Positions 1 to 8,202 are shown, counted from the stretch's first letter. The stretch is 64,000 bases of DNA from Kocuria rhizophila (GCF_003667225.1 NZ_RCOM01000002.1:29899-93898), one strand, 5' to 3'. Numbers and translations: made by a program. Notes: a model not told the origin generated them from the sequence alone.

Positions 1-65
1 AGGGACGTGTCCCCGGTGCCGGGAACTCCCGGGACCTGGGGTGTCTGGTTCTCGTGTGCGGACAT
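1..65 (-). CDS. 5' end of a gene running off the left edge (unknown product)
   Basis: On the minus strand an ATG at 65 is preceded by a strong AGGAGG six bases upstream, and 21 codons stay open to the window edge. The visible N-terminus starts MSAHENQTPQVPGVPG and is rich in Pro, Gly, Thr and Gln, like a disordered leader rather than a signal peptide. It is divergent from the acetyltransferase at 238. The visible part is too short to name a family; the call rests on the ribosome binding site and open frame alone. Confidence 0.55.
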   Translation of the reverse strand, partial: MSAHENQTPQVPGVPGTGDTS

Positions 66-154
66 GATGATCCTCCTGCGAAGAGACGGCACACACCCGC
101 GGATGGAGCACCGGGTGTGCCCCTCCACAATGTCAGCACCCTGATGGACTGACT

Positions 155-168
155 ACACCTCTAGGTGT
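155..168. promoter_or_regulatory. Short palindrome in the divergent intergenic region
   Basis: ACACCT and AGGTGT form a perfect 6-bp inverted repeat around CT, between the divergent gene starts at 65 and 238. The position suits an operator for either gene. No regulator gene is adjacent, so the role is inferred only. Confidence 0.25.
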
Positions 169-237
169 GCCCTGCCCCGGCGCTCGCGCGAGGCCCGGCT
201 GAGGAGCAGCATCGCGGCGTCGTGAGACAGTGGCCCC

Positions 238-825
238 ATGACGTGGACACCCGTGACCCTGCACGGCCGGCTCGTGCGGCTGGAGCCCCTGACCCGAGAG
301 CACCTGGACGGCCTGGTCGAGGCCACCGAGGACGGGAGCATGTGGGACCGCTGGTACACCTCCGTGCCGTCCCCGGACGGAATGGCGGATGCGATCGAGC
401 AGCGGCTCGCGTGGCAGGAGGAAGGCTTCATGCTCCCGTTCACCACGGTGCGCCAGTCGGACGACGCCGTCCTGGGCATGACCACCTTCTACGACCCCCA
501 GTGGGCGGTCCCGCGCGTGAGCATCGGGCACACCTGGAACCGGGCCTCCACCCACGGCACGGGCACCAACGCGGAGTCCAAGCTGCTGCTCATGACCCAC
601 GCGTTCAAGGAGCTCGGCTGCCGGTGCGTGCGCTACGAGACCAGCTGGGCCAACCAGCAGTCCCGCGCCGCCATCGAACGCCTCGGTGCCCGGCTGGACG
701 GCGTGCTGCGCGGGGACCGGCTGGAGCGCAACGGGGTGCTTCGGGACACCGTGGTCTACTCGGTGCTCGAGCACGAGTGGCCGTCCGTGCGGACCGGGCT
801 GGAAGCGCGGGTGGCGCGGCGCTGA
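238..825 (+). CDS. GNAT-family N-acetyltransferase (RimJ/RimL-like)
   Basis: A 195-residue protein that opens with the RimL-type strand seen in MTWTPVTLHGRLVRLEPL, followed by an acidic helix (EHLDGLVEATEDG). The core includes a VSIGHTWN strand and a C-terminal ETSWANQQSRAAIERLGAR segment. This is the usual cofactor-side helix, in which Asn and Ser/Arg precede the IxRLGA motif. Such enzymes move an acetyl group from acetyl-CoA to a protein N-terminus or a small amine; the substrate here cannot be told. The segment usually rich in Gly (R/Q-x-x-G-x-G/A) reads STHGTGTNAESK, so the CoA loop is slightly atypical. The start lacks a strong ribosome binding site. It is convergent with the gene at 862-1491. 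Confidence 0.8.
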   Translation: MTWTPVTLHGRLVRLEPLTREHLDGLVEATEDGSMWDRWYTSVPSPDGMADAIEQRLAWQEEGFMLPFTTVRQSDDAVLGMTTFYDPQWAVPRVSIGHTWNRASTHGTGTNAESKLLLMTHAFKELGCRCVRYETSWANQQSRAAIERLGARLDGVLRGDRLERNGVLRDTVVYSVLEHEWPSVRTGLEARVARR

Positions 826-861
826 GGTGAGCGGGCGGCAGGTGCCGACCGTGCGGCGTCG

Positions 862-1491
862 TCAGCGCCCGGAGCTGGGAAGCCTCACCGTGCTGGTCAG
901 CGCGGTGAGGCTCGGGCGGCGGGGCGTGGAGCTGAACCCGAAGTCCGGGGGAGGGGTCATGTCCGTGAGCGTGCCCAGGTCGTGGCCGCCCCACGTGGCG
1001 CGGGAGAACGTGATGGTGTGTAGGTCGTAGGCGGAGTACCACTCGGTGCGGCCGTTGCCCGCGGTGCCCAGGGTCTGCACGCCGGACATCACGTGCGGCG
1101 CCACCAGGTTGGTGATCCGCGCGAAGGGCAGCGAGGTGCCCAGCGGCCGTGGAACCGACTGCAGCAGCAGACCGAGTGGCGCTCGTGGACCCACGCTGAA
1201 CTGCCACGTGAGCGGTCCGGCGGTGACCGTCCAGCGGGAGGCGCGGGAGAACCCGGTGCGCTGCACGCTCACGGGAACGCGGGTGACGGTGTCGAAGGAG
1301 TAGGTGGCGGACACGAAGTCGGCCACCCAGTCGGTGGGGGCCAGCAGCTCACGGCGGCCGTCCGGGTGGGCGACCATGACGTCCGCGAACGGACCCTGCG
1401 GGGTGCGGTCCCAGCAGCCGAGCACCAGGCGCGTGCCGCCGGAGGTGCTGACGCCGGCGATGTGGCCGGTGAAGCGGTGGGTGTGGGTCAT
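862..1491 (-). CDS. Hypothetical protein, 209 residues
   Basis: I chose ATG 1491 (MTHTHRFTGHIAGVS). A longer upstream reading would run through the mini-CRISPR region and lacks a ribosome binding site. The protein has alternating hydrophobic and polar residues typical of beta-rich soluble folds, several Trp-Thr-Val strands, and no signal peptide or membrane segment. I do not recognise the family. The stop codon overlaps a copy of the dispersed motif GCGGCGTCGTC (853-863). The gene is divergent from the cas operon, so 1492-1746 holds the start signals of both. Confidence 0.6.
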   Translation of the reverse strand: MTHTHRFTGHIAGVSTSGGTRLVLGCWDRTPQGPFADVMVAHPDGRRELLAPTDWVADFVSATYSFDTVTRVPVSVQRTGFSRASRWTVTAGPLTWQFSVGPRAPLGLLLQSVPRPLGTSLPFARITNLVAPHVMSGVQTLGTAGNGRTEWYSAYDLHTITFSRATWGGHDLGTLTDMTPPPDFGFSSTPRRPSLTALTSTVRLPSSGR

Positions 1492-1516
1492 GGGGTCAAG
1501 GGTAGTGAGCGCAGCA

Positions 1517-1546
1517 GTGAAACTACTGGTCAGGCTGTCGTACTGT
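1517..1546 (+). promoter_or_regulatory. Predicted promoter of the mini-CRISPR RNA
   Basis: GTGAAA (1517-1522) and TACTGT (1541-1546, fitting TANNNT) are separated by 18 bp. A start about 7 bases downstream falls at 1552-1554, exactly where the first degenerate repeat begins. That coincidence supports a dedicated short transcript reading toward cas3. The boxes are imperfect, so this is a prediction. Confidence 0.45.
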
Positions 1547-1551
1547 GGTGG

Positions 1552-1628
1552 GCAGTTCCCCGCGGTGCGGGGGTGAGCCCGCTCTGGTTTTGACGTGCTC
1601 GTGCTCCCCACGCTGGTGGGGCTCAAGC
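1552..1628 (+). ncRNA. Degenerate mini-CRISPR (crRNA-like regulatory RNA) upstream of cas3
   Basis: Two degenerate copies of the array repeat flank a 20-nt pseudo-spacer. Repeat 1 (1552-1579) keeps the CCCCGC/GCGGGG stem but has a 3-nt loop (GGT) instead of CCTs 4-nt loop, and ends GTGAGCC where the array repeat has ATGAGCC. Repeat 2 (1601-1628) begins GTGCTCCCC like the array repeat. Its stem reads CCCCAC/GTGGGG: a G-C pair of the array repeat has become A-T on both sides, a compensatory change that keeps the Cas6e hairpin. The pseudo-spacer is 1581-1600. Known relatives are degenerate mini-CRISPRs whose crRNA-like products guide Cascade to promoters (CreA antitoxin RNAs, CreR-type cas autoregulators). 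Its own array partner lies 9 kb away at 10963. Confidence 0.8.
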
Positions 1629-1657
1629 GGTTACCAAGGCCGGTGGAAAAAATGGGG

Positions 1658-1674
1658 AACGCTCTAGTTTTTAC
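1658..1674 (+). promoter_or_regulatory. Predicted Cascade/mini-crRNA target site in the cas3 promoter region
   Basis: GCTCTAGTTTTTAC (1661-1674) matches the first 14 nt of the pseudo-spacer, GCTCTGGTTTTGAC (1581-1594), except at positions 6 and 12. Those are the positions known to be flipped out and unread in type I-E Cascade. After position 14 the match ends, which should allow binding but not full R-loop formation or Cas3 cutting. The preceding bases are AAC, a plausible I-E PAM. TAGTTT (1665-1670) within the site could be the -10 box of the cas operon, so a bound Cascade would block transcription of cas3 at 1747. Confidence 0.7.
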
Positions 1675-1746
1675 TCCAAATGTGTGTGAAGATGAATGCG
1701 CATGGGGCAAGGGTGCTCCACCTCACTGACACGCATAGGAGACCCC

Positions 1747-4700
1747 GTGAAACTCACGATGGACGCCTGGCAGCTCTGGGCCAAGACTCCGTCGGAGCGC
1801 GCACGGGGAGTGGAGGAACTGGGGGTGCGGGAGTGGCTGGCACTCATGCAGCATCTTCGTGATGCCGCGGACGTGGGGGAGCGGCTCGTCGCCGAGTGGC
1901 TCCCCGGGCAGCTGCAGGATCGTCTTGCAGGTATCTGTGGCGGTGACCTCGACCAGGCTGCTCGGTTGGTGGCTCTCCTCTGCGGTGTCCATGACATTGG
2001 CAAGGCGGACGTGGCCTTCCAGAGTCAGATCGACGGCTCCCCGGAGCACGGCTGGTTGTGGGACCAGGTGCGCTCCCTCCCCAGCTGTCCTCCTCACAGG
2101 GACGGCGTGCCCGTGCCTAAGCCCCAGCACGCCGAGGTCTCAGATCTCATCCTGCGACGGTGCTTCGCCCAGATCGTCCCGGACGCGAACCCGGCTGCCA
2201 TCAGATCCGTCACGGTCACCGCAGGGTGCCATCACGGCCGCCTGGGTGAACTGGGCCCCCTCACGGGGCCGGGCGGTGGGCGCGCGCACCAGCTGTCCCT
2301 CTGGCTGGACCGCCACGGAACGGCCTGGAGTCAGCTGTGGGACCAGATGGTCCACGACATCATGGATCGGACGAGAGCTCAGACCGTTCTTGAACAGCTC
2401 TTCCGCGCGGGGGGCCTGGGCATCGCGGACCAGATGATGCTGTGCGGTCTGGTGACCATGGCGGACTGGATTGCCTCCAACCAGGAACTCTTCCCACTCA
2501 GTGAGAGCGGGCGGCATGACAGCGATGGAACGCGCGCGGACAGGGCCCTCGAGCAGCTGAAGCTGACCCGCGCATGGGTGCCCGACGACGTCGTTGCGCC
2601 GTCTTTCCAGCGACGCTTCGGCTGGCCCGAGAGTGCGTCGCTGCGTCCCTGTCAGAGTGCTGCTGTCGAGGCTGCCACGACGTCGCAGGGCCCCCGCCTG
2701 GTCGTCATCGAGGAGGAGATGGGACAGGGGAAGACGGAAGCCGCGCTCATGGCGGCCGAGATCATTGCGGGCCAGCGTGGAGGCGGGGGAGTGGCGTTCG
2801 CACTGCCCACCATGGCCACGGCGGACTCCATGTTCGCCAGGGTCAAGTCCTGGGTGGAAACCCTCGAAATGGATTCGAATGTCCCGCACTCCCTGTTCCT
2901 GGGCCATTCCCGGTCCTGGCTGGAGCCGCGGAACGAGAAGCTCATCCGGCAGACACGGGCAGTGGGCGCCCAAGGCGGCCAGAGCGTTGTCGCCCACGAG
3001 TGGTTCACGGGCAAGAAGGGGATGCTCGCGGAGTTCACGGTCAGCACCATCGACCAGGTGCTGATGGCTGCACTCTGCACCCGGTACGTGACCATGCGCC
3101 ACCTGGGTCTGGCGGGCAAGATGGTGATCCTGGATGAGGTTCACTCCTACGACGTCTTCACGTCCAGCTACATGGAGCGGACGCTGACGTGGCTCGCCGC
3201 GCACGGGGTGTCCGTCATCCTGCTCTCTGCAACCCTGGCCTCCGGGCTGCGAGGTCAGTTGGAGGCCGCCTATCGCTCCGGGCTGGGGGCCAACCCACGA
3301 CCGCATCTCGACTCCGCCCTTGGCCCAGTGGAGCCGCAGGTTCGAGGCAAACTGGCCGCAAAGGCGGGGACCGGGGGGCCTCGTGGCGCGGGAGAGGCCG
3401 TGGCGGCGGCGTCGGTCCCCGCCTATCCGCGGATCTCCGTCACTGGGTCGAGTGGTACGCACATCACCCCCATCACCCAGCGCGCGACGCACCGTCGCGT
3501 GCGGATGAACCTGGTGCCGGACGACCTCGAGAGTCTTGTCAACCTCGTGGCCTCGCTTGCCGAGGACGGCGGGGTGGTGGGGGTGGTGTGCAACACCGTT
3601 CGACGTGCGCAGGAGGCCTACGGGCAGCTTGTGGAGCACTTCGGTGAGGACGTCGTGGAGCTGCACCACTCCCAGTTCACCGCCTGGGACAGGTCCGAGC
3701 GGGAGCACCGGCTGGTGGCCGAACTGGGCCCTGCGGCGCACCGTGGCACGGGAAGACCCGCGCGGCGGGTTCTCGTGGGAACGCAGGTGCTCGAACAGTC
3801 CCTGGACATCGATCTGGACCTCCTGGTCACGGACCTGGCCCCGGCGGACAGCCTGGCGCAAAGGGCCGGTCGGCTCCACCGCCATGAGCGGCCGGACGCG
3901 GACAGGCCACGCGCCATGCGGGAGGCGCTGGTCTACATGCGGGGTGTGGATACCTCCGGGGGCCTGCCGGAGTTCGAGTCGGGGGCGGTGGGCATCTACG
4001 GGGATCGAGTCCTGCTGGCCACCTTCGCTGTCATGCAGCCGTACCTCTCCGGCGAGCCGTGGTGTCTGACCCACGAGCTGGAGTTCGTGGTCGAGGAGAC
4101 CTACCGGGGGGATCTTCGTGTCCCGGATTCCTGGCAGGACGTGTATGAGGCGGCGCGAGCGGAGGAAACCCAGAGAATGGCTGAAGCCCGGCACAAAGCG
4201 GGGACATTCCAGCTTGTAACGCCCGCCGAGAGCCGCGGTGACATGCGCCGCGCCCTCGAACGGATGATCGCCTCGGATCCGGACCGGAGCGATTCGCTGG
4301 CCGCGGCCCACGTGCGTGACATCGAGCCCTCTCTTGAGGTGCTCGTGGTGCAGGAACGGGACGGACTGCTGAGTCCGCTCCCATGGATCTTGCCGGGAGG
4401 AGCCGCGCGGGGAGAGTGGTTCCTCTCGGAAATGGCAGCGCCGCCTCCGCGCTTCGCTCGCGCCGTGGCCATGAGCACGCTGAGACTGCCGAGGTGGTTG
4501 GTGGCACCGTGGGAGCTCGACCGAGCCATCGCCGAGCTGGAGGCGCAGGGGATTCGGTCCTGGCAGGAGGACTTCCGTCTGCGGGGGCAACTCGTGATCC
4601 GGCTGGACGAGCAGCTGCGCGGGCGCATTCTGGGCAAGCCATTCGGCTACGACCGTGGGGTGGGGATCCACCGCGTGGAGGAGTCCGAACCGGTCGGTGG

Positions 4701-4764
4701 CCTTGTCGACGACTACGTAGATTTCGACGTGTGGGACACAAAGGAAGAAGAGGGATTTCGGTGA
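1747..4764 (+). CDS. cas3: Cas3 nuclease-helicase, type I-E
   Basis: About 1005 residues. The N-terminal HD nuclease domain shows VHDIGK (residues 82-86) and CHHG; the helicase shows Walker A GQGKT (about 325), DEVH (about 463), LLSATL and QRAGRLHRH. It is therefore the usual single-chain HD plus DExH Cas3, recruited by target-bound Cascade to unwind and degrade DNA. I chose GTG 1747 because AGGAG lies five bases upstream and the family-like LWAKT follows closely; ATG 1696 would add 17 residues without a good ribosome binding site. The stop overlaps the cas8e start by four bases. It is the first gene of a cas operon preceded by the mini-CRISPR. Confidence 0.97.
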   Translation: MKLTMDAWQLWAKTPSERARGVEELGVREWLALMQHLRDAADVGERLVAEWLPGQLQDRLAGICGGDLDQAARLVALLCGVHDIGKADVAFQSQIDGSPEHGWLWDQVRSLPSCPPHRDGVPVPKPQHAEVSDLILRRCFAQIVPDANPAAIRSVTVTAGCHHGRLGELGPLTGPGGGRAHQLSLWLDRHGTAWSQLWDQMVHDIMDRTRAQTVLEQLFRAGGLGIADQMMLCGLVTMADWIASNQELFPLSESGRHDSDGTRADRALEQLKLTRAWVPDDVVAPSFQRRFGWPESASLRPCQSAAVEAATTSQGPRLVVIEEEMGQGKTEAALMAAEIIAGQRGGGGVAFALPTMATADSMFARVKSWVETLEMDSNVPHSLFLGHSRSWLEPRNEKLIRQTRAVGAQGGQSVVAHEWFTGKKGMLAEFTVSTIDQVLMAALCTRYVTMRHLGLAGKMVILDEVHSYDVFTSSYMERTLTWLAAHGVSVILLSATLASGLRGQLEAAYRSGLGANPRPHLDSALGPVEPQVRGKLAAKAGTGGPRGAGEAVAAASVPAYPRISVTGSSGTHITPITQRATHRRVRMNLVPDDLESLVNLVASLAEDGGVVGVVCNTVRRAQEAYGQLVEHFGEDVVELHHSQFTAWDRSEREHRLVAELGPAAHRGTGRPARRVLVGTQVLEQSLDIDLDLLVTDLAPADSLAQRAGRLHRHERPDADRPRAMREALVYMRGVDTSGGLPEFESGAVGIYGDRVLLATFAVMQPYLSGEPWCLTHELEFVVEETYRGDLRVPDSWQDVYEAARAEETQRMAEARHKAGTFQLVTPAESRGDMRRALERMIASDPDRSDSLAAAHVRDIEPSLEVLVVQERDGLLSPLPWILPGGAARGEWFLSEMAAPPPRFARAVAMSTLRLPRWLVAPWELDRAIAELEAQGIRSWQEDFRLRGQLVIRLDEQLRGRILGKPFGYDRGVGIHRVEESEPVGGLVDDYVDFDVWDTKEEEGFR

Positions 4765-6404
4765 GTGATCAGACATTCAACCTGTTGCGTGAACCATGGA
4801 TTAAAGTGCGCCACAATGACGGGGTCGTGAGCGAGGTTGGACTCCTGGAGCTGTACGAGCGGGCTTCGGAGTTCACGGATCTCGCCGGTGAATCGCCCAC
4901 TCAGGATCAAGCGGTGTTCCGGACTCTGGAGGCGGTTCTGATCCGCGCGCTGCGCTGGCACAACTTCTTCGCTCCGGGCTCCGATCCGGTCGAGGTCTGG
5001 GAAGACGTTCAGGGGGCGCCGGAGCTCGGTGAGCTGGTGGACAAGTACCTCGTCGAACAGGAAGCGCGGTTCGACCTCTTCGACCCCGTGGCGCCGTTCT
5101 TCCAGGTCGCGGATCTCCGAACGGCCAAGGGCGAGCACCCGGACGCCTCTGTGCTGATTCCTGACGTGGGGCCGGGGCTCTTCTCGACCTCGACCGCAGC
5201 GGCAGGACGTCGGCTTCCCACCGCCGTGGCCGCGCGGTGGCTCATCTCGACCCAGGCCTACGACATCTCCGGGATCAAATCCGGTGCCGTGGGTGATCCC
5301 CGAGTCAAGGGAAGCAAGGGGTATCCCATCGGCACGGGCTGGGCGGGAGCTATCGGTTCGGTTCAAATCCTGGGGCCGACGCTGCGGGACACATTGGTTC
5401 TGAACCTCCCGGTCGAGGAACTGCTCAGGGAATTCCAGGACATCGAGGCTGATCTCCCGCCGTGGGAACGCGCACCGAATGGCGCAGCGCCTCGCGCCGT
5501 GGAAGAGGTGCTGCCCGAGGGCGTGGTCGATGTTCTGACGTGGCAGCAGCGGAGAATACGCCTGTTCCCCAGCACTGACGGAAAATATGTTGAGGGTGTC
5601 CTGATCTGCAATGGGGACAAGGTCCAGCGGGCAAACAACTTTGCGGACCCCACCACGGCCTACAGATATTCGGTCGTTCAGTCGAAGAAGGCCGGTATGA
5701 ACGTCTTCTTCCCCAAGGCGCACGATCCTGAGCTGACGGTCTGGCGTGGGATCCAGAGCATCTTCTCGGAGGACGGCACGGAGCCGGGGCAGGACAAGAA
5801 GCCTGCCCTGGTGACTCAGCTCCGGACGGACCTCGCGTTGCCAATCGCCCAGAGATACGGGAAGGAACGCACGATGGTGCGGCTCACCGGTGTCAGCTAC
5901 GGAACCCAGGACGCCGTCGTCAGCAGCGAGATCTCCGAGACCTACCCCGTCAACGTGCGGCTCCTGGGAGATGACGCAGGGCAGCTGCGGGAAACGGCAG
6001 TGCGGGTGATTCAGCGGGTCATGTCCTTCCGCGGCAGCATGTCGTGGTTCCACAAACAGCTGCTCGTCTGCGCCGGGGCCTCACCCGAGGAAGCGCCGAC
6101 AGCACCCGTTCAGGCATGGCTGGCAGCACTCGAGACGGAGTTCGTGGAGTGGTTGAGCTACCTGGGGGACCTGCCCGATCCACGGGACGCCGAAGAGGAG
6201 TGGGCCCGCCGCATGGTCGCGGTGACTCGACGGTTCGTGGAGCAGGCCGTGGATGCGGCGGGGCCCCGTGCGGCTATCGGCCGCAGTGAACAGAGCGAGG
6301 TGGGAAAGATGATTCTGCACTCGTCCGCGCGGTACGAGGCGTGGATCATGTCGAAACTTCACGACAACCTGGAGATTTTGAAAGGAGAGGTGAGCACATC
6401 ATGA
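4761..6404 (+). CDS. casA: Cas8e (Cse1/CasA), large subunit of Cascade
   Basis: A 547-residue protein starting at GTG 4761, which overlaps the cas3 stop. The opening FNLLREPWIKVR is the family signature, and RRIRLFPS and a long C-terminal four-helix region (from about residue 400) fit Cse1. In type I-E complexes this subunit reads the PAM, opens the DNA and docks Cas3. Coupling to cas3 and cse2 by overlapping codons implies balanced synthesis. In the proposed mini-crRNA repression complex, this subunit would recognise the AAC flanking the cas3-promoter site. Confidence 0.96.
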   Translation: MSDQTFNLLREPWIKVRHNDGVVSEVGLLELYERASEFTDLAGESPTQDQAVFRTLEAVLIRALRWHNFFAPGSDPVEVWEDVQGAPELGELVDKYLVEQEARFDLFDPVAPFFQVADLRTAKGEHPDASVLIPDVGPGLFSTSTAAAGRRLPTAVAARWLISTQAYDISGIKSGAVGDPRVKGSKGYPIGTGWAGAIGSVQILGPTLRDTLVLNLPVEELLREFQDIEADLPPWERAPNGAAPRAVEEVLPEGVVDVLTWQQRRIRLFPSTDGKYVEGVLICNGDKVQRANNFADPTTAYRYSVVQSKKAGMNVFFPKAHDPELTVWRGIQSIFSEDGTEPGQDKKPALVTQLRTDLALPIAQRYGKERTMVRLTGVSYGTQDAVVSSEISETYPVNVRLLGDDAGQLRETAVRVIQRVMSFRGSMSWFHKQLLVCAGASPEEAPTAPVQAWLAALETEFVEWLSYLGDLPDPRDAEEEWARRMVAVTRRFVEQAVDAAGPRAAIGRSEQSEVGKMILHSSARYEAWIMSKLHDNLEILKGEVSTS

Positions 6405-7033
6405 CCAAGACATCAGTATCGGTGCGCGAAGAAGAAATTACGCCGGGACCAGCGGCGAAGAAGAGAACGCTGGATGCCGCCGTCGGGACCTACGTCGCCG
6501 GACTGCAGCGGGACTACCTGGGCGGGCGGGAGAGCTCCGCCCGGGCCACCCTGGCGCGGCTGCGTCAGGCCGTGGACGAAGCGCCCGGCGTCAACCCGGA
6601 CGTGTGGCAGACAGTCCTGGAGATCCTTCCCGAGCAGTTCATCGGATCCCGGGACCAGCCGACAAAGGGTGAATGGGCGGCTCATTTGGCTCTCACGTTG
6701 TACGGGGTGCACCAGCAGGGCAACAACACACCAATGCACGAGCCCGGGGTCACCTTCGGAACCGCGATGGGCAGGCTGATGCGTGAGCGTCCCTCGGCGA
6801 AATCACGCTACGACGCCCTGCTGAGCGCCAGTCACTTCGCCGGACGCAGGAACTATCTGCGCAGCCTCACCGGGCTGCTCTCGACCGACGGGATCCCCGT
6901 GGACCACGGCCGGTTGGCTCTGGACCTTTTCCGGCTGCAGAGCGCCGACCACAAGAACTCTGTGGTGCGGGTCTGGGGGCGTGACTTCTATCGCGCATTC
7001 GCCCACCGCGTCACCGAGAAAGCATCCGACTGA
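6401..7033 (+). CDS. casB: Cse2 (CasB), small subunit of Cascade
   Basis: A 210-residue helical protein starting at ATG 6401, overlapping the cas8e stop (ATGA). It is Arg/Lys-rich with a GTAMGRLMRERPS segment and TGLLSTDGIPVDHGRLALDLFRLQ, typical of Cse2. Two copies line the belly of type I-E Cascade and stabilise the R-loop by holding the displaced strand. The first 20 residues (TKTSVSVREEEITPGPAAKK) look disordered, so the start is less certain than the frame. Spacing to cas7 is 26 bp. Confidence 0.93.
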   Translation: MTKTSVSVREEEITPGPAAKKRTLDAAVGTYVAGLQRDYLGGRESSARATLARLRQAVDEAPGVNPDVWQTVLEILPEQFIGSRDQPTKGEWAAHLALTLYGVHQQGNNTPMHEPGVTFGTAMGRLMRERPSAKSRYDALLSASHFAGRRNYLRSLTGLLSTDGIPVDHGRLALDLFRLQSADHKNSVVRVWGRDFYRAFAHRVTEKASD

Positions 7034-7059
7034 TTCCCTCCCTCCGAAAGGAAAAAATC

Positions 7060-8202
7060 ATGACCACGTACATCGATTTTCATGCACTGCAGACCCTCGC
7101 CCCCAACAACATCAACCGAGGCGAGGACGGCGCCCCGAAAACGGCCTTCTTCGGTGGTGTGCAACGTCAGCGGATCTCATCGCAGGCCCTGAAAGCGGCT
7201 CAGCGACGCAGCTTCGCCGACTACCTGGACCGGTCGGAACTGGGAACTCGCACCAAGAGGGTCGTGGAGCTGGTCGCCCAGCGCATGGTGGAGATCGACT
7301 CCACCGCAGACTACGACGATGCCCTGACATCGGCCGAGGCGGCATTCAAAAAGGCGGGCATCAATGTGAGTGCCCCCAAGGCCAAGAAGTCGGGCACCGA
7401 GCCCAAGGCACCAGCGGCGGGTTACCTGGTCTTCCTCGGCTACCACCAGGTGGACAGGTTGGCCCGCGTGCTCCTCGAGCGGGGGGAGGCCGGCTTGGCG
7501 AGCAAGAAAGAGGCTCAGGAACTCCTGGACACCGAGCACGCTGTGGACGTGGCTCTGTTCGGGCGCATGGTAGCGGAGGACGCCACGTTGAACGTCGATG
7601 CTGCGGTGCAGGTGGCACATGCCCTGGGCACCCATGCTGCGGTTCCCGATTTCGACTACTACACGGCCATCGACGAGATGGAGCGTCTCAACGAGCAGAC
7701 GGGTGCGGGCATGATCGGCACCCTCGAGATGATGTCCTCCACGGTGTACCGCTATGCGACGCTCAACGTGGACCAGCTCGTGGCCAATCTCGGCAGCGTG
7801 GACGCGGCCGTCCGTGCGGCGGAAGCCTTCGCAGCCACGTTCATCGAGAGCCTTCCGTCAGGGAAGCAGAACACATTCGCCGCGCATTCCTTGCCGGAGC
7901 TCGTCTCGGTGGCGGTCCGAGACCGTCGTCCGGTGAGCTACGTGAATGCGTTCGAGAAGCCGGTTGAGGTGGACGAAGGCGGCAACCGGCGAGTGGCTGC
8001 CACGGCTGCGCTCGCGAGTGAGGCACAGGGTGTGGAGGACACCTACGGCATGTCGCCTCTGCACTCGTGGGTCATGACCGTGCCTGCGCTTCGTGAGAGC
8101 GCCGAGGGACTGGGCGAGAACGTCAACCAGAAGCGACTGGTGGAGGCTGTTGGAGAGGCTGTTCGGGAGGCCTCGGACGCTGGCGCCGAGGCCGCACGAT
8201 GA
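7060..8202 (+). CDS. casC: Cas7e (Cse4/CasC), backbone subunit of Cascade
   Basis: 380 residues starting MTTYIDFHALQTLAPNNINR, the hallmark start of type I-E Cas7, followed by QRISSQALKAAQRR. It forms the six-copy filament that binds the crRNA spacer and kinks out every sixth base. That periodicity makes the mismatches at positions 6 and 12 of the mini-CRISPR match tolerable. ATG 7060 has AAAGGA upstream. The stop overlaps the cas5 start (ATGA). The middle (residues 90-110, KKAGINVSAPKAKKSGTEPK) is a Lys-rich loop insertion. Confidence 0.96.
   Translation: MTTYIDFHALQTLAPNNINRGEDGAPKTAFFGGVQRQRISSQALKAAQRRSFADYLDRSELGTRTKRVVELVAQRMVEIDSTADYDDALTSAEAAFKKAGINVSAPKAKKSGTEPKAPAAGYLVFLGYHQVDRLARVLLERGEAGLASKKEAQELLDTEHAVDVALFGRMVAEDATLNVDAAVQVAHALGTHAAVPDFDYYTAIDEMERLNEQTGAGMIGTLEMMSSTVYRYATLNVDQLVANLGSVDAAVRAAEAFAATFIESLPSGKQNTFAAHSLPELVSVAVRDRRPVSYVNAFEKPVEVDEGGNRRVAATAALASEAQGVEDTYGMSPLHSWVMTVPALRESAEGLGENVNQKRLVEAVGEAVREASDAGAEAAR

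Noticed and set aside
1696..1746. cas3 start at ATG 1696
   Set aside because: It lacks a good ribosome binding site, while GTG 1747 has AGGAG at the right distance. The extra 17 residues do not look like Cas3.
2140..4776. An 878-codon minus-strand frame opposite cas3
   Set aside because: It mirrors cas3, which has every helicase and HD motif; the shadow has none and has low-complexity composition.
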